Below, piece by piece: positions 46,426-56,098 of a stretch of DNA of 64,000 nucleotides. A model generated the notes under the pieces. The model had not been told where the DNA came from. It saw only the letters and a list, made by a program, of their open reading frames with translations, and did not search any database. Each line of letters begins with the position of its first letter. Within the stretch, counting starts at the first letter, position 1. This stretch comes from Xaviernesmea oryzae (GTDB lineage: Bacteria > Pseudomonadota > Alphaproteobacteria > Rhizobiales > Rhizobiaceae). The position numbers were made by a program, and so were the translations under genes. The stretch spans positions 1 through 64,000 of the forward strand of contig NZ_FOAM01000009.1 in NCBI RefSeq assembly GCF_900109605.1. The letters run 5' to 3'.

Positions 46426-46795
46426 GTCGCATTGCCTGCTCGAAAAGACGCCAGCTCGCCAGATGGGATTGGCGGCACAGCTTTAAAACTGCCTTTCGAA
46501 AAAGCAAGAACCTAATTTGCTGAAAAATTGCGCATACGCGAATGGCATTCCTGATCTCGCGGTCCCAACGTGAAGGGGCGCGCGCGCTCCGGTAGCGGAG
46601 CCAACGTGCGCTTTTCTGTTGTTTTCGCAGGCTTGTCTAAAACTGCGTGGCCTCGATTAACATCCGTTTAGCGCTCTAAACGTAAGTCTTAAATTTCATA
46701 GACTCCATCGCGACAGATGCTGTGTTTCCAGGCCCCCCGGCCCATTTGCAGCGCTTTCGCGGGAGCCTGAACATGGTGGAGAGACAGGCTTGACA
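46426..46795. other. Divergent region between the SDR and TadG-like genes
   Basis: About 370 bases without a gene. It contains a GC-rich hairpin at 46586-46601 (GCTCCG-GTAG-CGGAGC) followed by TTTTCTGTTGTTTT, which could be a plus-strand terminator with no gene to serve. A CtrA-like word TTAA-N7-TTAG (46657-46671, one mismatch) lies upstream of the TadG-like gene. Confidence 0.45.
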
Positions 46796-48076
46796 ATGGG
46801 ACTGGCGAAAGACCGCAGCGGCAATTTCGCCATGATGAGCGCGCTTCTCCTGCTGCCTTTGGCAGGTGCACTGGGCTTGGGCATCGATGTGAGCCATGCG
46901 GTCAGCGTGAAGCATGAATTGCAGGCAGCGGCCGATGCGGCGGCCTTGGCTGCGCTCGCCAGCGGCTCGGCAGGCGTCAAGGCGGCCATGCAGCAGGGCG
47001 ATGGCGAGGTGGAGGCGGCGGAAACGGAATCGCTCTCCGCCTTTGACCGCAATGCCGGCGCCAAATCCTATAAGATCACGCGCCATGTCGAGGTGACCAA
47101 GGACAAGGGCATCTTGACGGCGAAGGTGACGTTTCAGGCGCATGTGCCTACGAGCTTCTCCCGCGTCCTCGGGCAGAAGACCATGGATGTGGGCGGTTCG
47201 GCGATCGCCAAGTTTTCCACCGGCATTTACCGCGATTTCTACCTGTTGCTCGACAACAGCCCCTCGATGGGCCTCGGCGCAACCTATGACGATATTGCAA
47301 CGATGAAGGCCAATACGGACGACAGTTGTGCCTTCGCCTGCCACATCGTCAAGAACGGGGTCGAGCAGCCGACGGATACCTACAAAAAAGCACGTGCGCT
47401 CGGCGTGACCACGCGCATCGATGTCGTCGCTTCGGCGACGGCTTCGCTGATGGACACGGCAAGCCGCGAGCGCCTGGTTTCCAACCAGTTCCGCATGGCG
47501 GTCTACAGCTTTGGCAAGAGTGCGGAAACGCGCGGCCTGACAGAGATCGTTGGGCTGACCAACGATCTCGACCAGATCAAGACCAAGGCCGGCAAGGTGG
47601 ATCTGATGTCGATCCCGTCTAGCAATTACGACAAGGACCAGATGACCGATTACGACGGAACGATAGCCGCCCTGCAAACCCAGATGGGCAATGCGGGAAC
47701 CGGCATGACATCGTCGGAGCCGGAAAAGGTGCTGTTTCTCGTAACCGATGGTGTCAATGATGCCAACAAGCCGACGGATTGCAGCCAGGCGGTCTGGCGC
47801 AGCACGCGCTGCCAGGAGCCGATCGACATCCGCATCTGCGATAGCCTGAAGGATAAGGGCCTACGCATCGCCGTGCTTTACACGACCTATCTGCCTCTAC
47901 CGGGCGATGACTGGTACAAGAAGTGGATTTCCCCCTTCGCCGGGCAGATCGCGCCAGCCCTGAAGGCCTGTGCTTCGCCAAACTTCTTCTTCGAGGTCAA
48001 TCCGTCGGAGGGCATTCCGGATGCGATGAAAGCCCTGTTCATGAAGGTGATCAACGCGCCCAGGCTGGTCAGTTAG
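46796..48076 (+). CDS. TadG-like pilus-assembly protein with MIDAS (von Willebrand A-like) motif
   Basis: A 426-residue protein. The N-terminus (KDRSGNFAMMSALLLLPLAG, then HELQAAADAAALAALA) is the TadE/TadG-type hydrophobic leader and helix. The rest resembles a von Willebrand A domain: LLLDNSPSMGLG carries DxSxS and FLVTDGVND the fifth strand. Several cysteines (CAFACH, CSQAV, CQEPIDIRIC, KACASP) suggest disulfides outside the cytoplasm. No other tad/cpa genes are nearby, so it is an orphan copy. The start is ATG at 46796; a TTG six bases earlier is possible. Confidence 0.83.
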   Translation: MGLAKDRSGNFAMMSALLLLPLAGALGLGIDVSHAVSVKHELQAAADAAALAALASGSAGVKAAMQQGDGEVEAAETESLSAFDRNAGAKSYKITRHVEVTKDKGILTAKVTFQAHVPTSFSRVLGQKTMDVGGSAIAKFSTGIYRDFYLLLDNSPSMGLGATYDDIATMKANTDDSCAFACHIVKNGVEQPTDTYKKARALGVTTRIDVVASATASLMDTASRERLVSNQFRMAVYSFGKSAETRGLTEIVGLTNDLDQIKTKAGKVDLMSIPSSNYDKDQMTDYDGTIAALQTQMGNAGTGMTSSEPEKVLFLVTDGVNDANKPTDCSQAVWRSTRCQEPIDIRICDSLKDKGLRIAVLYTTYLPLPGDDWYKKWISPFAGQIAPALKACASPNFFFEVNPSEGIPDAMKALFMKVINAPRLVS

Positions 48077-48124
48077 GCCTGTCGACCCTCCTCTGCTCAA
48101 TCCCGGTTAGTGGGCCGGCATCTA

Positions 48125-48775
48125 TCAGTTATAGGGCGAAATGCACCGGCGAATCTCGCCACCATAGCTGCGATAGCTGTCGCTGGCTGGATCGTAAGAA
48201 CGATAGCGCATGCTGCACCACTGCATATGCACATCGCTTGTCGCGCCAAGGTCTCCGCCGCCGTCGCCGATTTCAATCGGGCCATTCACGTTTTCCGCCA
48301 CCATGTCGCCGGCTGAGTCCTCGGCTGTGGCCTGAGCCTGATCGTTCATGTAAGGCGAGACGCAAGGCTGGCTGCCACCGGAAAACGGACGGTAGCTGTT
48401 GTCGGCCGGATCGTAGGAGCGATAGCGCTCGCGGCAATAGCTGATGTGGGCGGGGCTGAATGTCGAGGCTGTCTGTGGCAGGGCGGCAAGCTCGGTGCGG
48501 GCATCCGGCTGCGTCTGTCGCTTTTCTTCAAGCGCCGCCAGCCTTGTCTCGGACGCTTCTCCTCGCGCGATCATTGCCGGATCGGGTGCCATGCGTTCAT
48601 AGGCCATATTGGAAGGATCGACGCGATGCGGCGTTGAGGTCCACAAAGGGGCGCCGAGATGCTTGAAATGGTGCGGCTCGCCCTCGGTCGAGACGTGGGT
48701 CGCGGCAAACAGGCCGCCCATCAGCAGGCCGAGCGAAGCGACCATCGCGAAGGTCAGCGAGAGCAGGGATTTCAT
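48125..48775 (-). CDS. BA14K family secreted protein with two BA14K motifs
   Basis: A 216-residue protein with an N-terminal signal or anchor (LTFAMVASLGLLMGGLFA). It has two copies of the BA14K motif: HISYCRERYRSYDPADNSYR with QPCVSPY after it (about residues 108-141), and HMQWCSMRYRSYDPASDSYR with RRCISPY after it (about 183-215). Each holds a Cys pair. BA14K is named for a 14-kDa Brucella immunoreactive protein with lectin-like activity; the function here is unknown. Most family members have one copy. Confidence 0.85.
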   Translation of the reverse strand: MKSLLSLTFAMVASLGLLMGGLFAATHVSTEGEPHHFKHLGAPLWTSTPHRVDPSNMAYERMAPDPAMIARGEASETRLAALEEKRQTQPDARTELAALPQTASTFSPAHISYCRERYRSYDPADNSYRPFSGGSQPCVSPYMNDQAQATAEDSAGDMVAENVNGPIEIGDGGGDLGATSDVHMQWCSMRYRSYDPASDSYRSYGGEIRRCISPYN

Positions 48776-49159
48776 GGCGTCATTCCATTTGGGCAGGATG
48801 TCATATCAGCCTGGCGAACGTGACAGTCCGCACGCAAAACACGTTCCGGAGCCATTGGCGCGCCGCTTGGCACATGAACGAGCGAAGCGGGAATGGGTTC
48901 CCTTCGATGCCGCCTTGCATCATGCTCAGCCTTGAAATCTCGTCCCGCCTTGCGGCAGCACATCGTCGAGCAGGATCATCCTGGCCAAGTGGGAAGGACC
49001 GAGGCACCCTGCGGTCAATCGGACGCCCGTGCCGTTGCATTTTTTGCCTTTGCATCAGTCCGCAAATCGACGCCGGTTTAAGGACTTTTCGATAAGATCG
49101 CGCGCATATGCAGTCTTGCTTCTCGGCCTTATGGTGCCGGCAGTCGAAGGAACAGGTTT
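48776..49159. other. Divergent intergenic region, no gene seen
   Basis: About 380 bases between the BA14K gene (minus) and the DUF3422 gene (plus). Short frames in both strands lack ribosome sites and recognisable proteins. It presumably holds both promoters; none was identified with confidence. Confidence 0.45.
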
Positions 49160-50422
49160 ATGGCCAGAGGCAGTTTCGCTTTTCCCGTCGCGCAGGATCG
49201 CGCCGTCGTGCTGGGCGAGATCCATGCCCGGCCGTCCGCCCTTCTCGCGTGTCCACGCGTCATCTTCCAACTCGCCTTCCTGATGGTGGATGGACCGGAG
49301 GCGCACATTGCCTCCCTGGCGGAGTTGTCGCGCGCCTGTGGCGTCGCGCCTCCCGAAGCCGGCGCCCGCCACCACACGGTCCCCTTCGCCACCGGCACGC
49401 TGCGCTGGGAGCGGCATACCGAATTCTCCACCTGGTTTTGGGACGGTCCCGTGCCGGAGAGCTTCGGCGATGCGGTCAATCTCCATCCTTTCGGCGACCG
49501 CTTCGTTCCGCCTGGGCCGATGATATCAGGCATGCGGGTGGAGATTCGCGGCAGCGACTTCGACGAAGAGAGCGCCGTCTTCGACGAGGTCAGCACCTGC
49601 GCCAGCCGCGTGCGGCGCGGCCAGGCGACGATCCGCACCGATTTTCGCCAGGATGGCGATGGCCTCACGCGCTTCCTGCTGATCGACAATGGTCTCTCCC
49701 AGGCCGGTCGCGGCTCGGTTGTGCAGAGGCTGTGCGATATCGAGACCTATCGCACGCTTGCCATGCTGGGCCTGCCGCTCGCCCAATCCTTGTCGCCGCA
49801 GATCGCCAGGATCGAAAGCGAATTTGCCAGCCTTGCCGAGCGCATGCGCCGGACCGCGCATGAGGATGCCGATGCACTCCTGTCGGAGGTCACCGTGCTC
49901 GCCTCGGAGGTCGAGGCGCATGCGGCTGCCAGTCTCTATCGCTTCGGCGCCAGCCGCGCTTATTACGATATTGTCCAGGAACGGCTGCAATCTCTCGGCG
50001 AAGTGCCGACATCCGATCACGAAACGATCGGCACCTTCCTGGAAAAACGCATGGCGCCGGCCATGCGGACCTGTCGCTCCGTGGAGGAGCGCCAGGCCAA
50101 TCTCTCGCGCAAGCTGACGCGGGCGACATCGCTGATCCGTAGCTGGATCGATGTGGAGCTGGAGCGGCAGAATGCCGGCCTGCTCGCCTCGATGAACCGG
50201 CGGGCCACCCAGCAGCTGCGTCTTCAGCAGACGGTCGAGGGCCTCTCGGTCGCGGCGATCTCCTATTACGTCATCGGGTTGATCGGCTATCTTGCCAAGG
50301 CGCTTCAGCATCAGCTTTACGAGACGGACCCCGCCATCATCACCGGCGCCTGTGTGCCCGTCGTGGTGCTGGTGGTCTGGTGGGGCCTGAAGCGGATGCG
50401 AAAGGCGCATGCGGTGGACTGA
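49160..50422 (+). CDS. DUF3422 family membrane-anchored protein
   Basis: A 420-residue protein covering the whole DUF3422 family. Recognisable stretches are VVLGEIHARPSALL near the N-terminus, TLRWERHTEFSTWFW, and a long helical section with the C-terminal LQQTVEGLSVAAISYYVIGL. It ends in two membrane helices (SYYVIGLIGYLAKAL and IITGACVPVVVLVVWWG) and a basic tail. The family is widespread in proteobacteria and of unknown function. AAGGA lies upstream of the ATG. Confidence 0.88.
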   Translation: MARGSFAFPVAQDRAVVLGEIHARPSALLACPRVIFQLAFLMVDGPEAHIASLAELSRACGVAPPEAGARHHTVPFATGTLRWERHTEFSTWFWDGPVPESFGDAVNLHPFGDRFVPPGPMISGMRVEIRGSDFDEESAVFDEVSTCASRVRRGQATIRTDFRQDGDGLTRFLLIDNGLSQAGRGSVVQRLCDIETYRTLAMLGLPLAQSLSPQIARIESEFASLAERMRRTAHEDADALLSEVTVLASEVEAHAAASLYRFGASRAYYDIVQERLQSLGEVPTSDHETIGTFLEKRMAPAMRTCRSVEERQANLSRKLTRATSLIRSWIDVELERQNAGLLASMNRRATQQLRLQQTVEGLSVAAISYYVIGLIGYLAKALQHQLYETDPAIITGACVPVVVLVVWWGLKRMRKAHAVD

Positions 50423-50581
50423 GCGGGTTCAGGCAAAAGCGGGCGTGAAGAAAACGACGGGCTGTGTGTTTTCCGGGCGACGGAAGGCTGACGCGCACGA
50501 CGCGAAGCCCTATATGGATTGCGGCGGGACCTCATCATTGGCCGGCCGATCCGAAGAGCATCCCGCTTGATAGAGAGCGCC

Positions 50582-51802
50582 ATGTCCGACAGCCTGCCGA
50601 CCGCCGACCCGTTTATCGTTCCGCCGGGCGACTGGCCACGCCAGCGCTCCAGCCTCCTCGACTGGCTGATGCTCGAAACGCGCGACGAGCGCTTCATCGA
50701 CAATATCTTCCAGGCCTTGTGCGTGCGGCTGCAACGGGCGGGGGTGCCGGTCACCCGCGCCAGCCTGCATTTCCGCATCCTGCATCCGCAATGGATCGGC
50801 GCGCGCATTCTCTGGCGCGACGATCTCGACGAGCCTGATATCGCCACCTTCGATCATGGCGTGGAGGATAGCGCCGTCTATCTGGAAAGCCCGATCAGCG
50901 CCATCCATCAGGGCGCGCAAGAGGTGCGCCGCAGCTTCTGGCGGACGGATCATGCCGAGCCGGACTTTCCCTTCTTTGCGGAATTGAAGGCCGAGGGAAC
51001 GACGGACTATATCGCCTGGCCGCTGGTGCATACATTGGGCCGCCGCCATGTCGTCAGCTTCGCGACCACGGCGGCGCAGGGCTTCGAGCCGCCGCATCTG
51101 TCGCTCTTGTCCGATCTCATGCCGGCGCTGGCGCTGGTCAGCGAGATCCGTCTGAAGAACAGGATGGCCCGCACATTGCTCGAAACCTATGTCGGCCCGC
51201 ATGCGAGCGAGCAGATTCTCGCAGGCGCCACGACGCGCGGCAGCGGCGTGACGGTGAAGGCCGCGATCCTGATCTGCGACCTTCGCAACTTCACCGAAAT
51301 TTCGGATCACTGGCCGCGCGACGACGTCATCGAGCTGTTGAACGGCTATTTCGATGCGCTCTCGGAGCCGATCGAGCGCCAGGGTGGCGAGATCCTGAAA
51401 TTCATGGGTGACGGGCTGCTCGCCATCTTCCCGCTCCATGAACCCGACGCCTGCGCCCGGGCCTTGACGGCTGTCCTGGAGGCGCGCGAGCGGCTGAAGC
51501 TTGCCAATGAGGCCAGCCAGGCCTCCGGCCACCCGGCGCTGGCCTATGGCATCGGGGCCCATGTCGGCGACGTGATGTATGGCAATATCGGCTCGCGGCT
51601 CAGGCTCGATTTCACCGTCATCGGCCCGGCGGTCAACACGGCATCGCGTCTGGAAACGCTGACAAAGGACATCGGCCGCCCGATTCTCGTCTCCCAAGCC
51701 TTCGCTGAAGCGGCCGGCGCCGACGACCGGGTCGAGCCGCTCGGCGCTTTTCCGCTGCGCGGGCTGGACCAGCCTGTCGAGGTCTACGCTTTGAAAGCTT
51801 GA
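50582..51802 (+). CDS. Class III adenylate cyclase, soluble
   Basis: A 406-residue protein with no membrane helix. The N-terminal 190 residues form a regulatory region of unassigned fold, as in other rhizobial cyclases. The catalytic domain begins at KAAILICDLRNFTEIS with the first metal Asp, then FMGDGLLAIFPLHE with the second. LDFTVIGPAVNTASRLETL contains the Asn/Arg of the active site. It makes cAMP or, less likely, cGMP. GAGAG precedes the ATG at 50582. Second cyclase in the window, unrelated in sensor part to the CHASE3 one. Confidence 0.9.
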   Translation: MSDSLPTADPFIVPPGDWPRQRSSLLDWLMLETRDERFIDNIFQALCVRLQRAGVPVTRASLHFRILHPQWIGARILWRDDLDEPDIATFDHGVEDSAVYLESPISAIHQGAQEVRRSFWRTDHAEPDFPFFAELKAEGTTDYIAWPLVHTLGRRHVVSFATTAAQGFEPPHLSLLSDLMPALALVSEIRLKNRMARTLLETYVGPHASEQILAGATTRGSGVTVKAAILICDLRNFTEISDHWPRDDVIELLNGYFDALSEPIERQGGEILKFMGDGLLAIFPLHEPDACARALTAVLEARERLKLANEASQASGHPALAYGIGAHVGDVMYGNIGSRLRLDFTVIGPAVNTASRLETLTKDIGRPILVSQAFAEAAGADDRVEPLGAFPLRGLDQPVEVYALKA

Positions 51803-51859
51803 GCGGTAATCGCTTTATGCTTCAAACTAAAATGCATCAAGCCACCCGGCACTTTACCG

Positions 51860-51885
51860 ATAGTACCATTTTATAGTACCATTTT
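51860..51885 (+). promoter_or_regulatory. Tandem 13-bp direct repeats, candidate hicAB operator/promoter
   Basis: ATAGTACCATTTT occurs twice back to back (51860-51872 and 51873-51885), ending two bases before the hicA ATG. A TATAGT that would serve as -10 (51872-51877) spans the junction. No ribosome site fits between it and the start. The site would be bound by the HicB DNA-binding domain. Confidence 0.68.
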
Positions 51886-51887
51886 CT

Positions 51888-52142
51888 ATGAAGAAGAGAT
51901 CCCTTTCCACGCTTCACTCGATCTTCGCGCGGCCTGTGAGTGGAACGATCCGCTGGGCCGAGATCGAGGCATTGTTGCGTGAACTGGGTGCGGTGGTCAG
52001 CGAGCGAGAAGGGTCGCGCGTCGCCATCGTCTGGCGCGGTCAGGTTCGTGTCTTTCACAGGCCAGATCCATCACCCGATACGGATAAGGGCGCAGTGGCG
52101 AGCGTTCGAAAGTGGCTTGAAGAAAATGGAGTACGGCCATGA
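51888..52142 (+). CDS. hicA: HicA-type mRNA interferase toxin
   Basis: An 84-residue HicA. The dsRBD-like fold includes IRWAEIEALLRELGAVVSER and EGSRVAIVW, then VRVFHRPDPSPDTDKGAVAS. Instead of the catalytic His of minimal HicA in a GSHxxY context, this branch has the His in VFHRP. The stop overlaps hicB by four bases. The start lacks a Shine-Dalgarno sequence and may be leaderless. Confidence 0.9.
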   Translation: MKKRSLSTLHSIFARPVSGTIRWAEIEALLRELGAVVSEREGSRVAIVWRGQVRVFHRPDPSPDTDKGAVASVRKWLEENGVRP

Positions 52143-52498
52143 AAAACGTCATGCTGATCGACGGCGAACGCGCTGTTATCAGCTACGATCCCGAAGTCGG
52201 AATGTTCAGGGGCGAGTTCGTCGGCCTGAATGCTGGGGCGGATTTCTACGCTGACTCGGCGGCAGGACTTTTGGACGAGGGACGACAGTCCCTGCAGGTT
52301 TTCCTGGATGTCTGCCGTGAAAATGGGATCGAGCCTCGGCGCTCCTTCTCAGGACGTTTCAATCTTCGGCTTCCACCCGAGCTTCATGCAGAAGCTGTTT
52401 TGGCGGCCGAGGCCCATGGCACGAGCCTGAACGAGTGGATCGAGTATACGATCAAAGAGGCGCTGGAGGCTGAGCCGCCTCATATCAAGGCTTCCTGA
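52139..52498 (+). CDS. hicB: HicB-type antitoxin
   Basis: A 119-residue HicB. The N-terminal RNase H-like fold (YDPEVGMFRGEFVGLNAGADFYADS) is followed by LLDEGRQSLQVFLDVCRENG. The C-terminus is a ribbon-helix-helix DNA-binding domain of Arc/HicB type (SGRFNLRLPPELHAEAVLAA, then LNEWIEYTI). It neutralises HicA and should repress the operon at the direct repeats upstream. Confidence 0.92.
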   Translation: MKNVMLIDGERAVISYDPEVGMFRGEFVGLNAGADFYADSAAGLLDEGRQSLQVFLDVCRENGIEPRRSFSGRFNLRLPPELHAEAVLAAEAHGTSLNEWIEYTIKEALEAEPPHIKAS

Positions 52499-52550
52499 TC
52501 TACCTGATCCTGACGCAGCGTACTGCGCACCAACAGCCGCGATCGTTGTC

Positions 52551-54452
52551 TCAGATCACCACCTGCTCGCCGATCTCGACCACGCGATTGGCCGGCAGGT
52601 GGAAATAGTCCGAAGGGTCGATGGCTGCCCCTGCGAGCGCGATAAACAGCCGGTCCTGCCATTGGGGCATGCCCGATTTCGCGTCGCCCACCAGCTTGCG
52701 CCGGCCGAGATAGAAAGAGGTCGACATGATTTCGAACTTGAAGCCGGCCTTTCGGCACTGGCCCAGCGCCTTCGAGACGTTCTGCGTCTCCATGAAGCCG
52801 AATTTGAGCTCCAGCTTAGTGAAGCGCTCGGAGATCTTTGTCAGCGTGAAGCGCTGCTCTTCCGGCAGATAGGGAATGCCGGCGGTCTTGATCGTCAGGA
52901 TGACATTGTGCTGATGCAGCACGTGATTGTGCTTGAGATTGTGCAGGAGAACGGCCGGCGTCTTGTCCGGCACGCTGGTGAGGAACACGGCCGTACCAGG
53001 CACTTCGACCGGCGCGTGGTCCGATTTCCGTTCGATGGAGGCGATGAAGGCCTCCAGCGGGATCTCGTGGCGCGCGGTCTTTTCGCGCAGCAGCATGGTG
53101 CCTTTGCGCCAGGTCCACATCATGATCATGATGCCGGCGGCGATCAGCACCGGCACATAGCCGCCATCATGGATCTTCAGGAGATTGGCGGCAAGGAAGA
53201 TGCATTCGAGCAGGAACAGCGGCAGGAGGCAGGCCGCCGCCGTCATCGGCTTCCAGCCCCAGACGACGCGTAGGAACTGGAACGAGAGCATGGTGGTCAC
53301 CACCATCGCGCCGGTGACCGAGATGCCATAGGCCGTGGCCAGCGATTCAGACGAGCCGAAGGTGAAGATCAGCAGCAGTACGCCGACAAGCAGCAGCGTG
53401 TTGACGGCGGGCACATAGATCTGCCCCGTATTCGTCTCGGAGGTGAAGCAGACTTCGAGACGCGGCAGGAACCCGAGATGGATGGCCTGGCGGGCCAGCG
53501 AGAAGGCGCCTGTGATCACCGCCTGGCTGGCGATGATGGTGGCAAGCGTGGCCAGGATCACCACCGGCAGCAGCGCCCATTCGGGAAACATCAGATAGAA
53601 GGGGTTTTCGATCTTTTCCGGCTGGTCGAGCACCAGTGCACCCTGGCCGAGATAGTTGAGCGCCAGCGCGGGGAAGACCAGGATGAACCAGGCGACCTGG
53701 ATCGGCCGCCGGCCGAAATGGCCGAGATCGGCGTAAAGCGCTTCCGCCCCCGTGACCGTCAGAAACACCGCGCCGAGCACGATCAGCCCGACGAAGCCGG
53801 CATGGCCGAGAAAGCTGATGGCATGCAACGGGTTGAGAGCATGAAGGATCGTATAGTCGTCGGCGATGTGCACGGCGCCGCCGATGCCCATGACCAGGAA
53901 CCAGATCACGGTGATCGGGCCGAAAAAATTCGACACGGCCGCCGTGCCGCGAGACTGTACCATGAACAGTGCCACCATGATGGCCACCGAGATCGGCAGC
54001 ACATAATCCGACAAAGCAGGCGTAACCAGTTTCAGTCCTTCCACCGCCGACAGCACGGACAGGGCTGGCGTGATCATCGCATCGCCGATGAACAGCGCTG
54101 CGCCGATGATGCCGGCAAAGAACAGGACCTTGTTGTAGCGGCTGGCCTTCTTCATCAACAGCGCCAGCAGCGACAGCGTGCCGCCTTCGCCGTCATTGTC
54201 GGCGCGCAGCAGGAAGAGGACATATTTGAAGGTGACGATCACCGTCAGCGTCCAGACCATCAGCGAGATCAGGCCGACGACTTCTTCATGGCTGACGCCA
54301 TCGTGGGCGAAGGGGCGCAGCGCCTCGCGGAAGGCGTAGAGCGGGCTTGTGCCGATGTCGCCATAGACGACGCCGATGGAGCCGAGCACGAGGACGAGGA
54401 ATTTACGCATGTCCGCGTTCTGCGCGACGGAATGGTCCGTGGATGTCGTCAT
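52551..54452 (-). CDS. kup: Low-affinity potassium transporter Kup
   Basis: A 633-residue K+/H+ symporter with about twelve membrane helices. It starts with the family signature [21 protein letters not shown] and contains [31 protein letters not shown] and [15 protein letters not shown]-terminal cytoplasmic domain of about 170 residues includes [21 protein letters not shown]. Monocistronic on the minus strand, convergent with hicAB. Confidence 0.96.
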   Translation of the reverse strand: MTTSTDHSVAQNADMRKFLVLVLGSIGVVYGDIGTSPLYAFREALRPFAHDGVSHEEVVGLISLMVWTLTVIVTFKYVLFLLRADNDGEGGTLSLLALLMKKASRYNKVLFFAGIIGAALFIGDAMITPALSVLSAVEGLKLVTPALSDYVLPISVAIMVALFMVQSRGTAAVSNFFGPITVIWFLVMGIGGAVHIADDYTILHALNPLHAISFLGHAGFVGLIVLGAVFLTVTGAEALYADLGHFGRRPIQVAWFILVFPALALNYLGQGALVLDQPEKIENPFYLMFPEWALLPVVILATLATIIASQAVITGAFSLARQAIHLGFLPRLEVCFTSETNTGQIYVPAVNTLLLVGVLLLIFTFGSSESLATAYGISVTGAMVVTTMLSFQFLRVVWGWKPMTAAACLLPLFLLECIFLAANLLKIHDGGYVPVLIAAGIMIMMWTWRKGTMLLREKTARHEIPLEAFIASIERKSDHAPVEVPGTAVFLTSVPDKTPAVLLHNLKHNHVLHQHNVILTIKTAGIPYLPEEQRFTLTKISERFTKLELKFGFMETQNVSKALGQCRKAGFKFEIMSTSFYLGRRKLVGDAKSGMPQWQDRLFIALAGAAIDPSDYFHLPANRVVEIGEQVVI

Positions 54453-54564
54453 TGGCTTTCCGGTCCGCCGACGGACCGCTCGTGGGATGAGGTTTTCAGG
54501 GAGATATGGCGCATGGGCCTGTCTTGATCAAAGGGGAGCGTGCAAGATTAGCGATGCGCATGGG

Positions 54565-55962
54565 TCAGGACAGGCGGTTGATCAGGATGCCGGCCAGCGC
54601 CGCCAGACCGAGCAGCGGCATGACGGACACGCGCATGGCAAAGACCAGAAAGGCTGCTCCCGCCGTTAACATCAGCGCGAACGGCCTGATCGAGGCCGGC
54701 TGTGGCAGGTCGAGGGTGATTGGCCCCGCCTGCCAGGAGACGACGTCGGCAAACAGCGTGTGCACCGCGAACCAGAGCGCGAGATTAGCGATCACGCCCA
54801 CTACCGCGGCGGTGATGGCCGACAACGCGGCCGAGAGCGAATGGTTGCCCCGCAGCCGTTCGATGAAGGGTGCGCCGAGAAAGATGAAGAGAAAGCAGGG
54901 CAGGAAGGTGACCCAGGTGGTCAGCACTGCCCCGAGCGTCGCCGCCTCCAGCGGCGCCATGGCGCCGGGCTGGCGATAGGCGCCGAGGAAACCGACGAAT
55001 TGCAGAACCATGATCAGCGGTCCCGGCGTCGTTTCGGCCAGCGCCAGCCCGTCCAGCATCTCGCCGGGCTTTAGCCAGCCATAATGGCCAACCGCCTCCT
55101 GGGCGACATAGGCCAGCACGGCGTAGGCGCCGCCGAAGGTGACGACGGCCATTTTGGAAAAGAACAGGCCGATGGCCGTGAAGACATTGCCGGGGCCGAA
55201 GACCAGCCAGCTTGCCAGCACGGGAGCTGCCCAGAGCAGGCCCAGGATGGCCGCCATCTTCAGCGACCAGCCGACCGTCGGCCGGGCATGAGCGGGAACG
55301 GCTTCGCCAAGTGCGGTGCCTTCGTCGGAGGGCGCGGCCGCGCCCGGAATGGGCGCTGTGGCGCGCCTGTCGAAGCCGGGCAGGCTCAGCCATGAAGCGA
55401 GAAAACCGAATAGCCCGGCCAGCACGATCACCAGCGGAAAGGGAAGATGCAGAACCGCCAAAGCGAGGAAGGCGGCAACGGCAACGGCCACCTGCAGCCG
55501 GCCTTTCAGCGCCCGGCTGGCGATGCGCAGCAGCGCCTGGACGACGATGACCAGCACCGCCGCCTTCAGGCCGAGGAAAACCCCGTCCAGAAGCGCCGTG
55601 CCGCCGTAAAGCACATAAACGAAGCTCAGACCCAGGATCGACAGGAATCCCGGTAGGATGAAGAGCAGCCCGGCAGCCAGGCCGCCGCGCACGCCATGCA
55701 TCAGCCAGCCGATATAGGTGGCAAGCTGCTGCGCCTCCGGGCCGGGCAGCAGCATGCAGTAATTCAAGGCATGGAGAAAACGGCGCTCGCCGATCCAGCG
55801 CTTTTCTTCCACAAGCACGCGATGCATCAGCGCGATCTGCCCGGCTGGACCGCCGAAGCTCAAGGCGGCAATGCGCGCCCAGACAAGAAGCGCATCACCG
55901 AAGGAAATGCCATGGGCGGGCACTGCCGTGCCGGCCGTCAGCCTTTCGCTCGTCTGGACCAA
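54565..55962 (-). CDS. chrA: Chromate transporter ChrA
   Basis: A 465-residue two-domain (bidomain) chromate exporter. The first CHR domain has FGGPAGQIALMHRVLVEEKR and LLPGPEAQQLATYIGW; the second has FGGAYAVLAYVAQEA and ETTPGPLIMVLQFVG, with about ten or eleven helices in all. It is likely to export chromate and confer resistance, although some homologs have other anions as substrate. The start is taken as TTG at 55962, with GGAG eight bases upstream; a frame opening at 56046 has no site. It lies next to the cop genes. Confidence 0.92.
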   Translation of the reverse strand: MVQTSERLTAGTAVPAHGISFGDALLVWARIAALSFGGPAGQIALMHRVLVEEKRWIGERRFLHALNYCMLLPGPEAQQLATYIGWLMHGVRGGLAAGLLFILPGFLSILGLSFVYVLYGGTALLDGVFLGLKAAVLVIVVQALLRIASRALKGRLQVAVAVAAFLALAVLHLPFPLVIVLAGLFGFLASWLSLPGFDRRATAPIPGAAAPSDEGTALGEAVPAHARPTVGWSLKMAAILGLLWAAPVLASWLVFGPGNVFTAIGLFFSKMAVVTFGGAYAVLAYVAQEAVGHYGWLKPGEMLDGLALAETTPGPLIMVLQFVGFLGAYRQPGAMAPLEAATLGAVLTTWVTFLPCFLFIFLGAPFIERLRGNHSLSAALSAITAAVVGVIANLALWFAVHTLFADVVSWQAGPITLDLPQPASIRPFALMLTAGAAFLVFAMRVSVMPLLGLAALAGILINRLS

Positions 55963-56098
55963 AGCCCGCACTCCGCCCAATTGAAGCCTTTTCGTGGCAA
56001 GCCATAGGCGCTTCCAAGGCAGAGGGCAAGACGGGCCGCGGCGCATCGCCGTGGCAAAGACAGCCTCGCGGCAGCTCCGACTTACCTTTACACGTTCC

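Noticed and set aside
46577-46616. GC-rich hairpin followed by T-rich sequence in the SDR/TadG spacer
   Set aside because: Looks like a terminator on the plus strand, but no plus-strand gene ends before it; kept only as a note in the intergenic entry.
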